Positions 55,801 through 64,000 of a stretch of 64,000 nucleotides of DNA are shown piece after piece. This DNA comes from Armigeres subalbatus (taxonomy: Eukaryota > Arthropoda > Insecta > Diptera > Culicidae). The position numbers and the translations under genes are program-made. How positions within the stretch are numbered: position 1 is the stretch's first letter; every line of letters starts with the position of its first letter. The notes under the pieces were generated by a model. The model worked only from the letters and a program-made list of their open reading frames with translations, was not told the DNA's origin and made no database searches. Location of the stretch: the NCBI RefSeq assembly GCF_024139115.2, contig NC_085141.1:41723065-41787064 (forward strand). The letters run 5' to 3'.

Positions 55801-56029
55801 TTAAGGTCACTCCTGACAGAATCCAAGTTTTAAGTGCTCGCGTTTTCGGGGGCACACCACTCGATACGAAGGCGGCGGACAACTGTTATTTTTGTTGATT
55901 CAGCTTTGCTGCGTCGCAGCATGCGTGAAGAAATAAAAATGACAGTTGTGCGTTGCTTCTGTATCGAGTGGTGTGCCCCCGAAAACGCGAGCACTTTGAA
56001 ACTTGGATTCTGTCAGGAGTTACCTTAAA
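55801..56029. mobile_element. Long hairpin element with ~90-bp arms
   Basis: The left arm from 55801 (TTTAAGGTCACTCCTGACAG, then GCTCGCGTTTTCGGGGGCAC and ACCACTCGATAC) is repeated inverted at 55938-56029 (GTATCGAGTGGTGTGCCCCC ... CTGTCAGGAGTTACCTTAAA). Only scattered mismatches occur, and a ~45-bp centre remains unpaired. It is either a foldback MITE or a hairpin RNA source. No transposase. Confidence 0.8.
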
Positions 56030-56245
56030 TCTCAAGTCCAGCCTCCTACACGAATGCAAACAAGTTTGTCCAAGTTACTGCATCCATGTCAATAATGCGC
56101 CCGCTGAAGCCGTTGTGTGCTACATCTGGCGAAAGGTTTGAAGCAGACATGGTTTCTTAGGAATGGTGAAAAGATGATTAATTATTGTAAGTTATTTCTT
56201 TAATATGTTAAGTGTAAAAATTATCAATAATAAATAAATTCTAGC
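56030..56245. other. Short segment between hairpin and R3
   Basis: Holds a small cysteine-containing plus-strand reading frame ending 56141 and, before 56246, a splice-acceptor-like ATAAATTCTAG. Coding status is unknown. Confidence 0.3.
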
Positions 56246-56596
56246 TTTGAAGCTGCGTAACATTGCTGCCAAAAGAGTTGCATTTCACACCAAACACCAT
56301 CGCAACACCGAAGCTGGGGACATCATGGAATCCGTTATTGAATCAGTAAACCATTTTATTCAAATTCCAGGAAAATTAAGAGATCTTACAAAATCTCATG
56401 TGCCTGGATTTCAATCGCAATTAAAAGGAATATCCTCGAAGGATACCAGTGGATTGATACTGATGCTTGGGGCACCCTGAAAGACGTGGTTAATGCGGTA
56501 GACCATTTGATCCAAACTCCAGGAGGATCTGGCGATGTAACAACATCTCATGTTCCTGGATTTAGGACACAAACAAAAGACATTATTAGGTAGACG
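56246..56596 (+). repeat. ~150-bp coding-like repeat, copies R3 and R4 (plus strand)
   Basis: R3 reads DIMESVIESVNHFIQIPG and then TKSHVPGFQSQ. R4, 151 bp on and in another frame, reads LKDVVNAVDHLIQTPG and then TTSHVPGFRTQ. Both match the minus-strand copies R1 and R2. R3 is preceded by ATTCTAG, an acceptor-like site (to 56245), and its open frame runs 56247-56480. I do not recognise the family. It may be a decayed gene with a repeated ~50-residue module, or coding sequence of an unknown mobile element. Confidence 0.55.
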
Positions 56597-56606
56597 GAAG
56601 TCGTGG

Positions 56607-56886
56607 GGTCTCCAGTAGCCTTGCGAGCAAAGGCGTAGGATTGCCAATCCGGAGATGGTGAGTTCGATTCTTAGTCCGGTCTAGGATGTTTTCGGATCGG
56701 AAACTTTCTCGACACCCTGGGCATAGTGTATCCATTGTATTTGCCATACAAGATACATACTCAACTCATGTAATGGCGGGTATACAAAAGCTTTCAATTA
56801 AATGACTGAGGAAATGCTAAGAGAATACTAAGTTGAAAAAGCCGGCCAAGTTCCAATTAGAATGTAGAGCCATTGAAGAAGGAGAA
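56607..56886 (+). mobile_element. tRNA-derived SINE, second type
   Basis: The tRNA-like head has TAGCCTTGCGAGCAAAGGCG and box B GAGTTCGATTC, with a GGATTGCCAATCC anticodon-arm-like hairpin. The body has TTTCGGATCGGAAA and CCCTGGGCATA, a central part shared with the Feilai copies. Flanking duplications GAAGTCGTGG (56597-56606) and GAAGTCCTGG (56887-56896) differ at one base. It inserted into repeat copy R5. Confidence 0.75.
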
Positions 56887-56950
56887 GAAGTCCTGGTTGA
56901 TTCGTTAGACCATTTGATTCAAACGCCAGCGTTATTTAGAGTTTAGTTGA
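56887..56950 (+). repeat. ~150-bp coding-like repeat, copy R5 (split by the SINE)
   Basis: The sequence before the SINE (to 56606) plus the sequence after its target duplication (TTGATTCGTTAGACCATTTG, 56897) matches R4 (GTTAATGCGGTAGACCATTT). The rest of the unit decays after 56940. Confidence 0.5.
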
Positions 56951-57043
56951 ATTGTTTCAGTGGAAGTAAAGAAACTGTCATGTAAATATTGAATATTAAA
57001 CTAATTATATGCAAATTTACCTAATTTAAAATATATTCGTAGC

Positions 57044-57103
57044 ATTGAAGCTAACGTAAAAGTAAACGCTGCTTTTAATATGGATGAAAGAACAATTTCT
57101 GAG
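57044..57103 (+). other. Candidate exon
   Basis: A 60-bp segment starts after AATATATTCGTAG (acceptor-like) and ends at TCTGAG before GTAAGAAAA (a good donor). It begins CATTGAAGCT, similar to CTTTGAAGCT after the acceptor-like site at 56245. It is open in a frame with ATGGATGAAAGAACA. Transcription is not shown. Confidence 0.3.
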
Positions 57104-57169
57104 GTAAGAAAATTATTTTGAGCTTTTTAGTGGAATGTTTTCACCTGTCATAAGACGAGTTTATACAAT

Positions 57170-57345
57170 CCCATTGAATTCCACCACTTAATTGTATCTT
57201 GACAGATACGTATTTCGACCTCAACGGTAAGGCCGTCTTCAGTGTCTCGTACTTGACTCGACTTCGACAAGTCGAGTCAAGTACGAGACACTGATCGAAA
57301 TACGTATCTGTCAATAATTTCAATGAAATTCTGAGGGGTTAATGC
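57170..57345. repeat. CGAAATACGTATCTG hairpin repeat
   Basis: The left arm CAGATACGTATTTCGA (57205) and AGTGTCTCGTACTTGACTCG are repeated inverted in CGAGTCAAGTACGAGACACT and TCGAAATACGTATCTG (57300). The near-perfect centre is CTTGACTCGACTTCGACAAG. A half copy is at 38530-38640. Confidence 0.75.
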
Positions 57346-57773
57346 TTAACGGTATATAACAGACCAGTTCGTTACTAGTTTCACGGGTAGGAGTGTTGAG
57401 AAGAGTTAAAATGATTAGTGAATCTGGCAATACTGGCTCTATGACTATTATTGGCCAATACATGCATACTGAAACGTTGGTTTATTTTGTAATAGTTTAA
57501 TGTAAAAGTTTAACGGAATTCCGCGAAATTTCGAAACAAATTTAAACTCAAACCATTCTTCATATTATCAAAAAATTTGGCTGCGCCGCTGAATAAAATC
57601 GTTAAGTTCTTTTCAAAACTTTAGGTTATACAATTTTTTCTAATAACGCTTACTACATAACCCTATTCTTAGTTGACAAATACGTATGTAGTTTTCTTCT
57701 ATAAAACGTGTCAGTGTTTCCAAGTTTCAAATTTATATTTTGTGATATTTTTTACTACTTGTACAATATGGAT
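57346..57773. other. Unassigned AT-rich sequence
   Basis: Nothing recognised. Confidence 0.3.
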
Positions 57774-58005
57774 GCGGAATCTATCGTGTTGCTGCTGGTC
57801 ATGGGACGGCAGCTAGTCCGGTAGAACGCGAAGTGAAAAAAAAAATCTACTTCGCTTAGCAGAAATTTGTTTAACCAGTGTACAATCGATCTTGTAGATG
57901 CTGATCACACCAGCTAGTGTGGGAGAACGCGAAGTGATAAAACTAATGTCTGCATCGAAGAGCACAGAATTATTTAGTGCGGAATCGATCGTTTTGTAGG
58001 AGCTT
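57774..58005. repeat. ~100-bp tandem repeat, 2-3 copies
   Basis: GGAATCTATCGTGTTGCTGC (57778), ACAATCGATCTTGTAGATGC (57882) and GGAATCGATCGTTTTGTAGG (57982) are related. The first two are each followed by GAACGCGAAGTGA (57822 and 57926). Its origin is unknown. Confidence 0.5.
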
Positions 58006-58189
58006 AATAAACGAAATACATTAAATTGTGTTGACACAGTTTTTCGTCTTCTTGTTTTCAAAATAAGTTTACAATGAATATTTAGTCGCTTACCAAGGGG
58101 CTCCACATGAATTCCCTTTTCTACTAACCAACGCTTATTTTCCCGTAGCGCTCACGGAGATGCAGAGCATTCCTCGGTCTTTTTCGATT

Positions 58190-58260
58190 CTCAACCTGGG
58201 GTACATGTAACGCTGGGGTTACTTTCGCCGGGCCAGGGGTACCTCGGACGAAATGCTTAA
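58190..58260. mobile_element. hAT-like terminal fragment
   Basis: TTCTCAACCTGGGGTACATG followed by GGTTACTTTCGCCGGGCCAG resembles subterminal sequence of insect hAT elements. No partner end is seen. Confidence 0.4.
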
Positions 58261-58346
58261 TGGCGGATGAATTACAATTTTAATCCAAACTTATTGATAA
58301 AGCTTTGTATTTTTTTTTATTTCTAAACTTTGTTATGTACATAATA

Positions 58347-58467
58347 GGGTAAAGGATGTGTTTTGGACCACCCTTACGAGGCTTTTATTTTGAACCAAGA
58401 GGAATTTGCTCTCAGTGGTCCAATATATGGGGCGTCGAACTGGTGGTCCAAAACACCTCCCTTACCC
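58347..58467. mobile_element. TA-flanked MITE, 121 bp
   Basis: GGGTAAAGGATGTGTTTTGG at the left is repeated inverted at the right (GGGTAAGGGAGGTGTTTTGG read from 58467), extended by ACCACC. TA flanks both ends (58345-58346 and 58468-58469). No coding capacity. Confidence 0.8.
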
Positions 58468-58615
58468 TAAGCATGGCGATCAGTAAATCATGGTCTTTTG
58501 AATCCTGTCCTCCATAACCAGTACAATGGATGAAAAGATGTGGGACAAAAAATCAAAAGGGCAAAACCTCGAATGAACAAATTTTAAAAATCTTCTATGC
58601 AATCTTCCGGGTAAA

Positions 58616-58796
58616 AACATAGTCTATATACATAAAAATGAATTTCTGTCTGTCTGAACCTCATAGACTCGGAAACTACTGAACCGATCGGCGTGAAAAT
58701 TTGTATGCAGAAGTTTTTGGGGCCGGGGAAGGTTCTTAAGATGGTTCGAGACACCTCCCCGCTTTGGAAAGGGGGGCTCCCATACAAATGAAATAG
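58616..58796 (-). mobile_element. Short interspersed element, 3' part (copy C)
   Basis: On the minus strand it matches copy A (5931-6219) from TTTGTATGGGAGCC to CAGACAGACAGAAATTCATT and TATATAG. The 5' part is replaced by the 23-bp satellite at 58797. Confidence 0.75.
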
Positions 58797-60719
58797 AGGC
58801 TCGGAAGCCTCCTTTCAAGAGGCTCGGAAGCCTCCTTTCAAGAGGCTCGGAAGCCTCCTTTCAAGAGGCTCGGAAGCCTCCTTTCAAGAGGCTCGGAAGC
58901 CTCCTTTCAAGAGGCTCGGAAGCCTCCTTTCAAGAGGCTCTGAAGCTTCCTTTCAAGAGGATCGGAAGCCTCCTTTCAAGAGGCTCGGAAGCCTCCTTTC
59001 AAAAGGCTCGGAAGCCTCCTTTCAAGAGGCTCGGAAGCCTTCTTTCAAGAGGCTCGGAAGCCTTCTTTCAAGAGGCTCGGAAGCCTCCTTTCAAGAGGCT
59101 CGGAAGCCTCCTTTCAAGAGGCTTGGAAGCCTCCTTTCAAGAGGCTCGGAAGCCTCCTTTCAAGAGGCTCGGAAGCCTCCTTTCAAGAGGCTCGGCAGCT
59201 TCCTTTCAAGAGGCTCGGAAGCCTCCTTTCAAGAAGCTCGGAAGCCTCTTTTCAAGAGGCTCGGAAGCCTCCTTTCAAGAGGCTCGGAAGCCTCCTTTCA
59301 AGAGGCTCGGAAGCTTCCTTTCAAGAGGCTCGGAAGCCTCCTTTCAAGAAGCTCGGAAGCCTCCTTTCAAGAGGCTCGGAAGCCTCCTTTCAAGAGGCTC
59401 GGAAGCCTCCTTTCAAGAGGCTCGGAAGCCTCCTTTCAAGAGGCTCGGAAGCCTCCTTTCAAGAGGCTCGGAAGCCTCCTTTCAAGACGCTCGAAGCCTC
59501 CTTTCATGAGGCTCAAGTCTCCTTTCAAAAGGCTAGGAAGCCTCCTTTCAAAAGGCTCGGAAGCTTCCTTTCAAGAGACTCGGAAGTCTCCTATCAAGAG
59601 GCTCGGAAGCCTCCTTTCAAGAGGCTCGGAAGCCTCCTTTCAAGAGGCTCGGAAGCCTCCTTTCAAGAGGCTCGGAAGCCTTCTTTCAAGAGGCTCGGAA
59701 GCCTCATTTCAAGAGGCTCGGAAGCCTCCTTTCAAGAGGCTCGGAAGCCTCCTTTCAAGAGGCTTGGAAGCCTCCTTTCAAGAGGCTCGGAAGCCTCCTT
59801 TCAAGAGGCCCAGAAGCCTCCTTTCAAAAGGCTCGGAAGCCTCCTTTCAAGAGGCTCGGAAGCCTCCTTTCAAGAGGCTCGGCAGCTTCCTTTCAAGAGG
59901 CTCGGCAGCTTCCTTTCAAGAGGCTCGGAAGCCTCCTTTCAAGAAGCTCGGAAGCCTCCTTTCAAGAGGCTCGGAAGCCTCCTTTCAAGAGGCTCGGAAG
60001 CCTCCTTTCAAGAGGCTCGGAAGCCTCCTTTCAAGAGGCTCGGAAGCCTCCTTTCAAGAGGCTCGGAAGCCTCCTTTCAAGAGGCTCGGAAGCCTCCTTT
60101 CAAGAGGCTCGGAAGCCTCCTTTCCAGAGGCTCGGAAGCCTCCTTTCAAGAGGCTCGGAAGCCTCCTTTCAAGAGGCTCGGAAGCCTCCTTTCAAGAGGC
60201 TCGGAAGCCTCCTTTCAAGAGGCTCGGAAGCCTCCTTTCAAGAGGCTTGGAAGCCTCCTTTCAAGAGGCTTGGAAGCCTCCTTTCAAGAGGCTTGGAAGC
60301 CTCCTTTCAAGAGGCTCGGAAGCCTCCTTTCAAGAGGCTCGGAAGCCTCCTTTCAAGAGGCTCGGAAGCCTCCTTTCAAAAGGCTCGGAAGCCTCCTTTC
60401 AAGAGGCTCGGCAGCTTCCTTTCAAGAGGCTCGGCAGCTTCCTTTCAAGAGGCTCGGAAGCCTCCTCTCAAGAAGCTCGGAAGCCTCCTTTCAAGAAGCT
60501 CGGAAGCCTCCTTTCAAGAGGCTCGGAAGCCTCCTTTCAAGAGGCTCGGAAGCCTCCTTTCAAGAGGCTCGGAAGCCTCCTTTCAAGAGGCTCGGAAGCC
60601 TCCTTTCAAGAGGCTCGGAAGCCTCCTTTCAAGAGGCTCGGATCGGAAGCCTCCTTTCAAGAGGCTCGGAAGCCTCCTTTCAAGAGGCTCGGAAGCCTCC
60701 TTTCAAGAGGCTCGGAAGC
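58797..60719. repeat. 23-bp satellite, main block 2 (inverted, clean)
   Basis: About 83 units of GGAAGCCTCCTTTCAAGAGG-CTC, the reverse complement of block 1. Most units differ by single substitutions only, with very few indels (for example near 59490-59520 and 60643). Plus-strand ORFs here (up to 418 residues) are stop-free repeat artefacts. Confidence 0.96.
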
Positions 60720-60724
60720 CTCCT

Positions 60725-61198
60725 TGTTGGAAATAACATGCAATCAAAGTAGTCACGGGTAGCCGAGATGATCAAGTAGGCCCTTGTTTATGTCCTGTCA
60801 ACCGGAGCGGCTACAAAAGCCGTGACTACCAGAGCAAGAGTTCATTCAAGATTGGATCGCCAATGAGAAACAACCAACTGAGAAGCAAAAATCAACCAAC
60901 TGAGAAGCTAAGAAACAGAAAAAGCAACTAATCAAATTGTTATTATTTTTCAAATCGTAAATAAAAGAAGTACTATTTATCAAGTTTTCACCCTGCTGTT
61001 TTTATCAAACTTTTACCAAAATTTCCATCACTCCCCTTGATCATCGCCTACTTTATTTGATTCCAAAAGCGGAATATAGAAGCACAGGTACGGCCGATAA
61101 CGTCGCAACATCCCTGGTTGCAGTCGCTGACATTTGGCCCTTCTCTCCGGCAGGTACAGCCGATAACGTCGCAACATCCCTGGTTGCAGTCGCTGACA
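60725..61198. mobile_element. Solo LTR, 474 bp
   Basis: Begins TGTTGG and ends GACA, with exact 5-bp flanking duplications CTCCT at 60720-60724 and 61199-61203. The satellite continues on both sides. Near its end a ~45-bp stretch with GATAACGTCGCAACATCCCT is duplicated (about 61096 and 61161). The TGTTGGAAATA start suggests a copia-type LTR. It formed by recombination between the two LTRs of a full element. Confidence 0.8.
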
Positions 61199-61222
61199 CT
61201 CCTTTCAAGAGGCTCGGAAACC

Positions 61223-61370
61223 TCGGAATTTCGAATCAAATGAACCTTGATTTCGTTTCGTTTCGAAGTTTCGAAAGTAAATTCATATTTCGTTTCGATT
61301 CGATCCGAATCAACATAGACATTTTAAATTTCGTTTCGTTTCGTTTCGTTAGGAAAAAGTGTGTTATCGC
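61223..61370. repeat. CGTTTCGTTTCG dispersed repeat
   Basis: On the minus strand the order of words (CGAAACGAAACG, TTGATTCGGATCGAA, TTTACTTTCGAAACTTCG, TTTGATTCG) is collinear with 32450-32610. It joins the last satellite fragment (61199-61222). Confidence 0.65.
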
Positions 61371-61461
61371 ATACCCTTACTTAGTTGAGTCTCGACCCCG
61401 CGGAATTTTCCGTGAAGGATGTTTGCTTAAGGGAAAATGGTGATGTTACTGTGAGGTGTGA

Positions 61462-62067
61462 GACCAGCGACCACGCTGTGAAGTTGGCTTCAGCGCTTCT
61501 AATATACTTAAAGAGAATTATTGCGTTGGAAGCCAGAAGCCCTTGAAACCAAGAGTTAGAATAATTGGATTTTCTAAGGATATTGTCGAAGAGGAATTGA
61601 TCTCTAAGTTGAGAGAGCAGAACCCAGGAACGGATAATCTCGATCTGAAATTGATCCGAATGCAAAAAAAGGAGTCACAAAAAAGCCACCATATGTCAGT
61701 AATTTTAGAAACGGACGCTCGTGTGTTCGACGATTTGATCAAACGGCAACGATTAAACATCGGATTTGAAAGGTGCAGAGTCGTAGAGGCAACTGATGTG
61801 TTGCGTTGTTTTAATTGCTCGGAATATGGTCATAAAGCTGCCTCCTGCAAAAACTCTTCATGCTGCCCAAGATGTGCTGGTGATCGTCAGGTCAATGAGT
61901 ATGTTGCTGATTATTTAAAATGCAATAACTGTCATGCAATGAATACAAAACGGAACCCGCCCTACGACCAACTGCTTGAAGTTAACCACGCCTCTTGGAG
62001 TACCGACTGTCCCATTTTCGCCAAGCACCTTAAGTCGGCCCGACAACGAGTAGATTTTTCTACCTAG
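61462..62067 (+). pseudogene. Non-LTR retrotransposon ORF1 (nucleic-acid-binding protein), 5' end broken
   Basis: Encodes a gag-like ORF1 protein that should bind the element RNA. The open frame starts after a stop at 61459-61461 and has no ATG near its start, so the N-terminal part is lost or in another frame. KPRVRIIGFSKDIVEEELIS (from about 61543) is typical of this ORF1 type. Zinc knuckles follow: CFNCSEYGHKAASC, then CCPRC and CNNCHAMN, then a Cys/His-containing end to TAG 62065-62067. ORF2 of the same element lies downstream after a ~310-bp spacer. Confidence 0.8.
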
Positions 62068-62379
62068 CAATTAGGAGAATATGCTGACAGTGGGAAACTC
62101 CCTTACTCCGACCATCAAGCAGCAGCGCATAACTCATCTGAAAACCCTCTTCATCGGACCCCGGGACGCACACTTGCCTCCAGCCTTGTGAAAGGTCCCT
62201 GTCTGCTCATCACAGTCGAGCCAATCCAGCCTGCGTTCTTTAGCTGTCCCGGCCTTGTGTTTGAGGCAGGTGAAGTGACCTTCCAACAGCCATGCTTAGG
62301 CAAGTACGATCTCAATACGAACAGGCCACCTCCTGATAAGTTACCTGTTTTCAGTTGTCCAGCTGCTTCACAATGCGCT

Positions 62380-64000
62380 TAACAGCAGGAAAACTAGAGG
62401 AGCAGGTGTACTAATTGCTGTTTCGTCTGCTCTGCGTTCCTGTGCGGATCCGAATTCAGTTAGCGGATGCCTGGAACAACTGTGGATGAAAATAAAGTTG
62501 ACAGAATGTTTCGTTAGTGTTGGAGTACTCTACCACCTGGTATGATGATCTCAATATGATCCAAGAGTATGTTGGCTCCGTCGAATCCATTCTATCTGGA
62601 CTAAACCAAAACGATTTTGCTCTTCTTCTGGAGGACTACAACCACTCTGAAATGCATTGGACACGTTCTGAGAATGGTGGATTAAAGATTGATGTTAGTA
62701 AATCAAGGATGACACGATCTGGGAACGCTCTTTACGATGGATTTTGTTTCAACGGTTTGACACAAGTGAACCCCATACAGAACACTAACAATAGGACTCT
62801 GGATTTGGCCCTGGTGAATGACAGGACGTTACCAGTCTGCTGCGTTTCTGAAGCAGTGGAACATCTGGTTGTTGCCGATATCGCTCATCCACCAATTGAG
62901 GTCGGTATAGTAATGGATTTACCGCTGCAATTTGAACAATCTCTTGATAGGGTTCAGTTTGATTTTCTACGTGCCGATTATGATCTTCTAGCATCCGTCC
63001 TATTATCAATTGATTGGCGCTTCCTAGATTCCAATCGGGATCTGGATGATATTATCGGCATATTCAACCGCAAAATTCAGCGTGTGATTGAGCTCCATGT
63101 ACCACTCAAGCGACCGCCGCTGAAACCTCCATGGACAAACAGATATCTCCGTGAGCTGAAAAGATGTAAGCAGTCTGCCCTTCGGAAGTACAGGCATAAT
63201 CGTACTCCGCACTGCAAGCGTTGTTTTGTGTTGGCTAGCAACAAATATACTAGCTTTAACCGTTTATCATATGCAAGGTATATTGATCGTACGCAGAGGA
63301 GTCTGCGATTACATCCTAAAAAGTTTTGGTTCTTCGTCCAAACGAAACGCAAAGAAAACGGGCTACCTACAAGCATGCATTATGGTGACTTAACTGCAGA
63401 CACGGCATCTGAAAAGTGCATACTATTTGCCCAGCATTTCAAGAATGCTTTTACGAATGCAGTACTCGGCCCATCTCAAGTAGATGAAGCCCTCTGAGAC
63501 ACTCCGTTGAATCGTTTCGATTTTGGAATTTTTGAAATTTCTGAAGAACAAGTACTACAGGCACTCCGAAAGCTCAAGTACTACACAACACCCGGACCGG
63601 ATGGCATTCCATCGTCTCTGCTTAAAAAATGCTCTGCTCCTCTACTGGTACCATTGGCGAAGGTATTCAACCGTTCCATTCAGAGGGCGACCTTTCCCAT
63701 CGCGTGGAAAACGTCATTCCTATCTCCAATCTACAAGATGTGACATTGCGAACCATAGGGGTATAACATCGTAAAGCGCCTGTTCGAAGGTTTTCGAAAT
63801 AATCATGAACAAAGCTCTCTTCGGTACCTGCAAGGCTTACATGTCTACTGCTCAACATGGGTTCTTTTCAAAACGGTCAGTGACTACTAACCTTCTCGAG
63901 TTCTCGTCTTTGTGCATCCGCCTAATGGATGCCGGTAAACCAGTTGACATTCTTCACAAACTTGGAAAACTCGGAGTGTCGCCTGAACTTGTGAGCTGGA
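62380..64000 (+). pseudogene. Non-LTR retrotransposon ORF2 (endonuclease-RT), broken, cut by window edge
   Basis: Encodes endonuclease then reverse transcriptase of a Jockey/I-like LINE; I cannot fix the clade. Endonuclease pieces RGAGVLIAVSS (about 62400) and VSVGVLYH (about 62518) end at a stop; the frame shifts near 62540 and continues 62517-63497. The usual GDYN motif reads EDYN near 62630. NRTLDLALVND and HLVVADIAHPPIEV follow. An in-frame TGA at 63495-63497 and another stop at 63741 interrupt the RT start (LKYYTTPGPDGIP). RT motifs continue in other frames (NHRGITS, STAQHGFFSKRSVTTNLLEF) to the edge. The element is dead. Its 3' half lies outside the window. Confidence 0.85.

Noticed and set aside
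59123..60762. Plus-strand ORFs up to 418 residues
   Set aside because: Same 23-bp satellite artefact as block 1.

Overview
The window is repeat-dominated insect DNA, most likely from an aedine mosquito (Aedes). The reasons are two copies of a tRNA-derived SINE that I recognise as Feilai, RTE-clade and BEL/Pao retrotransposons of mosquito type, a mosquito-style Tc1/mariner relative, many short TA-flanked inverted-repeat elements and long simple satellites. I see no intact host protein gene. No bacterial, phage or CRISPR features are present. Family names come from memory of motifs, not from database searches.

Layout. 0.1-9 kb: part of a foldback-type element, a 143-bp satellite, a ~131-bp satellite split by an RTE retrotransposon (with a 9-bp target duplication) and by a second short element, then a 1300-bp Tc1/mariner-type element with perfect 27-bp terminal repeats. 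9.4-12 kb: a second foldback element and degenerate GGAATTTCC-type repeats. 12-15.4 kb: GC-richer DNA with no recognisable gene. 15.8-19.6 kb: a 3-kb AATCCAATCCA/CCAATCCAAA satellite and a 51-bp repeat. 20-25.6 kb: a second RTE copy beside a decayed antisense BEL/Pao element. 25.9-27.4 kb: a third foldback element joined to a 1-kb GGAATAGGAATT array. 27.4-31.2 kb: probably single-copy DNA.

31.6-40.3 kb: small DNA elements (pogo-like MITE, a 0.9-kb TA-flanked element), tRNA-like SINE heads, two Feilai SINEs with target duplications, and a broken histone H2B gene. 40.4-51.6 kb: a 23-bp satellite interrupted by a complete 6990-bp BEL/Pao element. Its two 502-bp LTRs look identical, it has a 5-bp target duplication, and its 1766-residue gag-pol frame is uninterrupted. 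It is the one element here that looks recently active. 51.6-58.5 kb: mostly unassigned sequence, a perfect-looking long hairpin, a ~150-bp coding-like repeat in five copies on both strands, further MITEs and a second SINE type. 58.6-61.2 kb: the 23-bp satellite again in the opposite orientation, carrying a solo LTR with a 5-bp target duplication. 61.4-64 kb: a broken non-LTR retrotransposon (ORF1 plus ORF2) running off the right edge.

History. Nesting gives a relative order: satellites formed first, then LTR, RTE and SINE insertions cut them. The most unusual observations are the five-copy coding-like repeat around 55.5-56.95 kb, two unrelated LTR elements inserted at the same position of the 23-bp satellite unit, complementary deletions in the two RTE copies, and indel noise confined to the interior of one satellite block, which suggests assembly error.
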